From positions 62,001 through 126,000 of the forward strand of contig NZ_JACZFS010000055.1 in assembly GCF_014904795.1 (NCBI RefSeq): 64,000 bases of DNA. Reading direction: 5' to 3'. Shown here one piece after another: positions 61,001 through 64,000 of this stretch (its first letter is position 1; each line of letters starts with the position of its first letter). The notes under the pieces are model-generated. The model had not been told where the DNA came from. It did no database searches and worked only from the letters and a program-made list of their open reading frames with translations. The translations under genes were made by a program, and so were the position numbers. Origin of the DNA: Nisaea nitritireducens (GTDB lineage: Bacteria; Pseudomonadota; Alphaproteobacteria; Thalassobaculales; Thalassobaculaceae).

Positions 61001-64000
61001 TGACAAGATCCGTGCGACCTTCCTCGCCGGTCATATCGATAACCCGAAAGACCGCTCCGCCTCGCGCCGTTCAGACCCGTCCGCGTCCGGCTCTCTGACA
61101 CCAACTGTCAGGGAAAAGATGAAAGAGTTGGTGGCCAAACAAGTGAGGCTGCCCGCCGCCGAACTCGATCTGGACGCGTCCTTCGAGGTCTATGGAATAG
61201 ATTCCATCGCTGTCACCGAGCTAAACCAGAAACTGGAAGAGATCTTCGGCCCCGTGCCGAAGACACTCCTGTTCGAAGTGCAGTCCATCCGCGAGTTGGC
61301 GGATTACTTCATCGAGGACTATGCCGACGAGTGCAGGGCCTGGTGTGGACAAACCGTCCCGGTTTCGAGACCGGAGCGTGCGGCGGTCGAACAGATTCAG
61401 GAACGCGGAAACGTCCCACGCAACCGGACGCACCAGGATGAGCCCGTCGCGATCATCGGGATGGCAGGGCGGTTTCCGGATGCGCCGGACCTGGATCAGT
61501 TCTGGATGAACCTGCAAATGGGGCGTGACTCGATCAAGGAGTTGCCGTCCGATCGTTGGCCGTTGGACGGTTTCTTCGAGGCGGATCCGGATAAGGCTGT
61601 CGCAGAAGGAAAAAGCTATAGTAAATGGGGCGGTTTCCTTGAGAGTGTGTTCGAGTTCGATCCCCAGTTCTTCGGAATTTCTCCGAAGGAAGCGCTCATG
61701 ATGGACCCGCAGGAACGTTTGTTCCTGCAGACGGCTTGGGCAGCGCTCGAAGATTCAGGATATTGCAAGGAAAGCCTCAAGAGCTCGATCGGTAGCCGGG
61801 TCGGGGTTTTTGCCGGGATTACGAAAACCGGATACGACCTGTTCGGACCGGATCTCTGGAGAAACGGAGAGCACGTCTATCCGCACACATCCTTCGGCTC
61901 CATCGCCAACCGGGTGTCCTATATTCTGGACCTGAAAGGTCCGAGCATGCCGATCGATACGCTCTGTTCGGCATCGCTGACCGCACTTCACGAGGCGCGT
62001 ATACACATTCTGCGGGGCGAATGTGACATGTCGCTCGTTGGCGGCGTAAATCTGTATCTGCACCCTTCGAGTTATACCAGCCTATGCGCATATGGCTTTC
62101 TGGCCCGCTCCCACCGATGCAAGAGTTTCGGTGAAGGCGGTGACGGGTTCGTGCCGGGCGAAGGGGTTGGCGTTCTGGTCCTGAAACGTCTGTCGCTGGC
62201 CGAACGCGACGGTGACGAGATCCTCGCGACCCTCGAGGGGACATCGGTCAATCATGACGGCAAGACCAGCGGCTATACGGTTCCCAATCCCAAAGCGCAG
62301 TCCGAGCTGGTGCGCCAGGCTCTGAGCAGCGCAAACATCAACGCACGCGATGTCAGCTACGTCGAAGCCCACGGGACGGGTACCAAGCTTGGTGATCCGA
62401 TTGAAGTGCGCGGACTGAGCCAGGCATTCCGGGAAGATACGGACGAGACGTCCTTCGCTGCCTTGGGGTCGGTCAAATCCAATATCGGCCATCTCGAAGC
62501 GGCGGCGGGCGTGGCCGGGGTCATCAAGATCCTCTTGCAGATGAAGCACGGTAAACTGGCGCCGTCCCTTCATGCAGAAAAGCTGAACGAGAATATCGAC
62601 TTCCCGGCGACGCCCTTCACGGTTCAACGCACCGTCTCGGAGTGGCCGGGCGACGAAAAAATCGCGGGTATCTCTTCCTTCGGAGCAGGGGGATCGAATG
62701 CGCATGCGATTTTGAAATCGTACCGGAAATCAGCACCGCACGAAGATCAGAGCTCGGATCAGCCGGAAGCCATCATTCTATCCGCGCGCAGCGAGGATCG
62801 ACTGAAGAATATGGCGCGGAACCTGCTCGCATTCGTCCGCGATGGAGGTGTCCGCCTCTCCGATCTTGCCTACACGCTGCAAGTCGGGCGGACGCCGATG
62901 GAATGCCGTCTCGGCTTCATCGTCAATTCGACGGACGATCTTGTCGAAACGCTTGAGAGGTTTGTTTCAAACAACACGGACGGTGGTGTTGTAAGCGGGC
63001 GCGTGACGGCCAAGACCAAGACGTTGGAAGACATGCTCGGAGCGGACGAGGCCACTGGTATCGTCGATGGCTGGTTGCGGAAAGGCGAGCTCGACAAGCT
63101 GCTGGAGCAATGGAGCTTGGGATATCCAGTTTCCTGGCAGGATCTGGCGCGTGTTGCCGAGCCAAGAAAGATGCGAATTCCAACCTACCCGTTCGCCCAC
63201 GATATCTATCGCCTGGAAACGCCCGAACCGATCCGAACTTCGACCGCAAGCTCAGACCATTCCGGGCGCCACGACCTCTTCTGTTTCCGGGAAAGCTGGG
63301 CGGAACGTGCTGTGCCGAGAGAGACGGAGAAGATCGGCGGGGTTCTCTGCTTTGTGCCCGGAGATTTCGACCCGGCGCAGATGGCAGAGCTTGCGGACGA
63401 TGCCGGTCTTGGCGAGTTCGCCTGTCGGAACATTCCGTCCGACAATGATTGGGGCGATCTCGAAAAGGCGCTTGCCGGGAAGGACCGCCTGATGTTCGTC
63501 GGTAATGGCGAGGTTGGCGACGCGCTTCATATTGCATCCCTGCTCCGCTCCATCGGGTCATCGGGCAAGTTGCCGGCCAAGTTGGTCCTCGCCGGCCGTT
63601 TTGAAGATCCGGTTCAGCGTGCGCACATGGAATCCTGGATCGGATTTGAACGGTCGCTCCGGATCTCTGCGCCGCAAACCGCCATCTCGGTGGTTTTCTC
63701 GGATGCCACGATGAGCCTTGCCGACTGGATGCGCACTTTGAGCACTGAGCTCCGCTCGCCGTGCTCTGGCGCCGTGCTCTATAGTGGCGGAACGCGTAAG
63801 GAGCCGTTGTTCGAGGCTCTGAGTCTGCCGCAGAATGAGACGGCATTTTCCCGGAGCGCTCCGGAGACCGTCGTCATTACAGGCGGGTGCGGCGGATTGG
63901 GGTATCTGGTCGCGCGGCATCTGGCAGGCAAAGGTGGGATCAATCTGGTCCTGACCGGACGGAGGCCGCTGGACGCGGAGATCAAGCGCAAACTGAAAGC
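53712..64000 (+). CDS. PksC: trans-AT polyketide synthase (3' end outside the window)
   Basis: The reading frame opens at ATG 53712, overlaps the TGA of pksB in ATGA, and stays open to the window end (over 3400 residues). Residue layout: cMT 1-370, ACP (Ser415); KS10 491-905, DH-like 1070-1315, ACP (Ser1370); KS11 1428-1860, KR 2015-2440, ACP (Ser2498); KS12 2577-3010, and a KR beginning near 3195 (TGGCGGLG from residue 3390) that is cut off. No AT domain is present. The Shine-Dalgarno is poor, which suggests translation coupled to pksB. Later modules, the chain-release domain and the trans-acting AT must lie further right. Confidence 0.93.
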   Translation, partial: MRNASLELSKPVETGLADMNRHMAVLLDGALSAVDLRKVSPKYEPWVAVGRELLSEIDLSNAQRGEGWRDWDAVKGVWLSKPELAPQVRLVEACLKALPDLLTGQIEAHEVLFPEGSMDLVEGVHTGNKVADYFNDILCRSVEKYIEGRVGLDPEAQIRVLEVGGGVGATTAGLLEGLKPYSGNISNYCFTDLSKAFLDRAGERFRPEHSFFSTAVLDIDTAPRHQGFAADSYDLIVASNVLHVASNIRETLRGLKSLLHCNGLLFVNELSERSLFTHLTFGLLDVWWSYEDGHLRIPGCPGLTPDAWKATLVQEGFPNVLFPAEPNHDRGQQILIAESDGIVRSRRAAGTDPVHLEATETPLKASKPEQVAPSANGDEKDRCAEIVTRIVSDVLKIPSKKIDPARSLTDYGLDSIIAIQLTKAMKDVFPSIRTTTFFEADTITSLVEYLLKNDERPGPSSGSTQGSGRPEQNNSGEASSRASRASNLEGIAIIGLSGRYPGSSDVDNFWRHLVNGEDLVTRFPEDRWPHAKLDRAERWGGFLDRVGAFDPLFFDISPREAELMSPEERLFLETVWNLLESACHTRNRISRQYDNRVGVYVGAMYQHYRETTDDADFRAVTSLSSFSAIANRISHFFDFNGPSVAVDTMCSASAVAIHMACESLRKGECSLAVAGGVNLSLYSGKFDGLEKTQLIASGPASRSFSDGDGYLPAEAVGAVLLKPLAQACEDNDEIFGVIRASAINHNGHTASQAVPNPKAQRALIEDNFQSANIDPRTVGYVEAAANGSALGDAMEVSALSGAFREFTDDRDFCVLGSVKSNIGHPEAASGIAQLTKVVMQLRHRKFVPSVGARPLNPDIDLSSSPFAIIEHAREWPAIMTPEGMPLPRRATVSSFGGGGTNAHFIVEEFDEPPSASSPGTGPWPVMLSARSPAALRAAAGTLLEHIKQNQDVEIGRVSWTLAMGREAMEERLGLVVSDRDGLAEGLRDFLGNGQRNTTFRLGSVDLGVPTAPNKGDTPSTLLDGWLKGQETDWSPCFGSSAPGFLVLPTYPFERQDYWLPAKSVGPEVVERSFEFPSEAPCLKDHGSVLPAVAALDMVAATVGPREDRLVLKRIVWNRPMAARDGHVILRVIVEHGERTAKFRVLDDGNVSYCAGALEVAHFGDGGSRAQAEATALERIRAATPTILSRSSCDEILKRSNGPSLFSIDQVRYGEGGLLAQVRKSNVSGPGGLDLGLLNSLVLSGVIWQSLLEPGAALPQPFTLEEFTLSKGLPDEGYVHVRKSATHSRSVPKFDISLSDKDGNVSLSLKGFTAASPDASDRLQGIEPVQETVPSADHITEELVTIFSAIQKIDVERIKPQSNWARYGMTSVGFTEFTEAINDRYGLDLMPTVFFEHPTLASLTSFLSRKVAGSASVAKYAVSPADKPGSAIAIVGISARLPGADNPAALWNILANNKDMITEVPKSRWDWRDIYGDPHQEPGKTRAKWGGFIADMDCFDPLFFDLSPRDAEGMDPQARLVMESSWAALEDAGYTASAIAGTDMGVFVGVSTADYKDICRDLDPALSAQIKPFLIANRVSYFLDLHGPSEIIDTACSSSLVAIHRAAESIRQGSCRAALVGGVNVLASPEITLSLSKSGVLSEDGRCMAFDSRANGMVRGEGVGMVVLKPLAEAQEAGDRIYAVLRGTAVNHDGQSSSASAPNPKAQSDLIVQAMFEGGIAPETVGYVEAHGTGTELGDPIEMKGLRTAYEELSGKAGEPPVSQPYCAVGTIKANIGHLEAAAGIAGLIKVLLMFKHGLIPGNPHLQTPNRYLELQGGPFYLAKNTAEWPQGHTPRRAAVSSFGIGGANAHVVLEEYPAKARQEDRPISIQPVFVPLSAKDEAGLKRVVHQMSHFVKRNQSLELEDFSYTLQVGREALPARLVFSARSMAEVQTVLEKLAASESALSGTVMNDYGPAEHTGPLKRWGEGGAMDWSELYDGPTPNRITLPTYPFERKRYWVAAPEQENAELRVEHARSQSAGPVLLCRPVWEDAETSIGVASSEPPLRRLVYFCGRAENPQPLEEGEHCFASSWPDIAKRFEDVSTQVFEEVQSLLASRPKEEVLLQVVVDRDGEGHLYAALNGLFKTAAKENSRIHTQLIEIEAEAPADMVRTRLTENRSRLEDTHIRYLDGARQRLVWREAPEAGEEPRPVWKENGTYLITGGMGGLGTIFGEEIVRHCKNPTLILVGRSRLNPDAIKQLENWTSRGADIHYRQIDIGRSEQIDALVDEIRHRHGTLNGVLHCAGVNRGRYILKKTAAEFRSVLSPKVAGTVYLDAATRDMALDFFIMFASGSGAIGYPGQADYATANGFLDYFSEWRANRVAQGERSGRSLAIDWPLWKSGGMRVEQGDQAALADTSGMVAMETEQGLAAFYDALNSGYPQVGVVAGNHDKIRATFLAGHIDNPKDRSASRRSDPSASGSLTPTVREKMKELVAKQVRLPAAELDLDASFEVYGIDSIAVTELNQKLEEIFGPVPKTLLFEVQSIRELADYFIEDYADECRAWCGQTVPVSRPERAAVEQIQERGNVPRNRTHQDEPVAIIGMAGRFPDAPDLDQFWMNLQMGRDSIKELPSDRWPLDGFFEADPDKAVAEGKSYSKWGGFLESVFEFDPQFFGISPKEALMMDPQERLFLQTAWAALEDSGYCKESLKSSIGSRVGVFAGITKTGYDLFGPDLWRNGEHVYPHTSFGSIANRVSYILDLKGPSMPIDTLCSASLTALHEARIHILRGECDMSLVGGVNLYLHPSSYTSLCAYGFLARSHRCKSFGEGGDGFVPGEGVGVLVLKRLSLAERDGDEILATLEGTSVNHDGKTSGYTVPNPKAQSELVRQALSSANINARDVSYVEAHGTGTKLGDPIEVRGLSQAFREDTDETSFAALGSVKSNIGHLEAAAGVAGVIKILLQMKHGKLAPSLHAEKLNENIDFPATPFTVQRTVSEWPGDEKIAGISSFGAGGSNAHAILKSYRKSAPHEDQSSDQPEAIILSARSEDRLKNMARNLLAFVRDGGVRLSDLAYTLQVGRTPMECRLGFIVNSTDDLVETLERFVSNNTDGGVVSGRVTAKTKTLEDMLGADEATGIVDGWLRKGELDKLLEQWSLGYPVSWQDLARVAEPRKMRIPTYPFAHDIYRLETPEPIRTSTASSDHSGRHDLFCFRESWAERAVPRETEKIGGVLCFVPGDFDPAQMAELADDAGLGEFACRNIPSDNDWGDLEKALAGKDRLMFVGNGEVGDALHIASLLRSIGSSGKLPAKLVLAGRFEDPVQRAHMESWIGFERSLRISAPQTAISVVFSDATMSLADWMRTLSTELRSPCSGAVLYSGGTRKEPLFEALSLPQNETAFSRSAPETVVITGGCGGLGYLVARHLAGKGGINLVLTGRRPLDAEIKRKLK
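55180..57945 (+). other. PksC module 10: KS10 (KS0)-degenerate DH-ACP
   Basis: KS10 keeps Cys650 (DTMCSAS) and NIGHP, but HGTGT reads AANGS with Ala784 at the first catalytic His, so it should not elongate. The following domain is DH-like but its HxxxGxxxxP motif has collapsed to DHGSVLP, and the DxxxQ motif reads DLGLL. The ACP motif is YGMTSV (Ser1370) with Thr for Asp. KS0-DH-ACP units are known in trans-AT lines for double-bond shifts or late dehydration; which applies here is open. Confidence 0.82.
57995..61350 (+). other. PksC module 11: KS11-KR-ACP
   Basis: KS11 has Cys1595 (DTACSSS), HGTGT and NIGHL. The KR has TGGMGGLGT, MFASGSG (Ala before the catalytic Ser) and DYATANGF. It lacks the B-type Asp (CAGVNRGRY), so an A-type hydroxyl is predicted. 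ACP Ser2498 in YGIDSI. Confidence 0.88.
61440..64000 (+). other. PksC module 12: KS12-KR, cut by the window end
   Basis: KS12 has Cys2752 in DTLCSAS with HGTGT and NIGHL and the extended GYDLFGPDLWRNGE loop shared with KS5 and KS8. The KR structural half and the nucleotide loop TGGCGGLG (residue 3390 on) are visible; the catalytic residues are outside. Confidence 0.85.

Noticed and set aside
1-64000. CRISPR arrays, tRNA or rRNA genes, insertion sequences
   Set aside because: I saw no regular direct repeats with spacers, no cloverleaf or rRNA sequence and no transposase frame. The repetitive look of the right part comes from homologous PKS modules.

Overview
The window is dominated by the first part of a very large trans-acyltransferase (trans-AT) polyketide synthase (PKS) locus. 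It probably comes from a GC-rich Gram-negative bacterium, most likely a proteobacterium and plausibly an alphaproteobacterium. That view rests on the RND efflux pair, a serralysin-type metalloprotease, an FMN-binding glutamate-synthase-like gene and an SPFH protein; the taxonomy is inference.

Left flank (1-7880). The 5' end of a glutamate-synthase-like gene and a zinc metalloprotease with three C-terminal repeats lie on the minus strand. On the plus strand follow an Sfp-type phosphopantetheinyl transferase, a ParA-like ATPase, and an RND efflux pair (membrane fusion protein plus inner-membrane pump).

Middle (13748 down to 7881). Six minus-strand genes form a probable operon: SPFH protein, periplasmic binding protein (4-bp overlap with the SPFH gene), a small membrane protein, a cyclic-peptide-type ABC exporter and two tandem DUF697 membrane proteins. 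The last one ends back to back with the RND pump gene. A 656-bp non-coding stretch separates this operon from the divergent PKS.

Right (14405 to the window end). Three giant PKS genes run on the plus strand, joined by 4-bp start/stop overlaps: PksA (8039 aa), PksB (5064 aa) and PksC (cut by the window end). I read them as follows. PksA: MT-GNAT-ACP loader; KS1-KR-ACP; KS2-oMT-ACP; KS3-DH-KR-ACP; KS4-KR-cMT-ACP; KS5-KR-ACP-TE; KS6(KS0)-ACP. PksB: docking-like segment-C-TE-ACP; KS7-KR-ACP; KS8-KR-cMT-ACP; KS9-DH-KR. PksC: cMT-ACP; KS10(KS0)-DH-like-ACP; KS11-KR-ACP; KS12-KR, then the window end. There is no AT domain and no adenylation domain. Malonyl units must come from a free-standing AT that is not in the window.

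The most unusual parts are the methyltransferase-GNAT starter module (the AprA/GphF/SxtA type of logic, predicting a propionyl or branched starter), two internal thioesterase domains that flank a KS0-ACP//C junction in mid-line, an O-methylation bimodule with an atypical KS, and a module split between PksB and PksC. The phosphopantetheinyl transferase would activate the ACPs; the RND pump and the ABC exporter are candidates for product export and self-protection.
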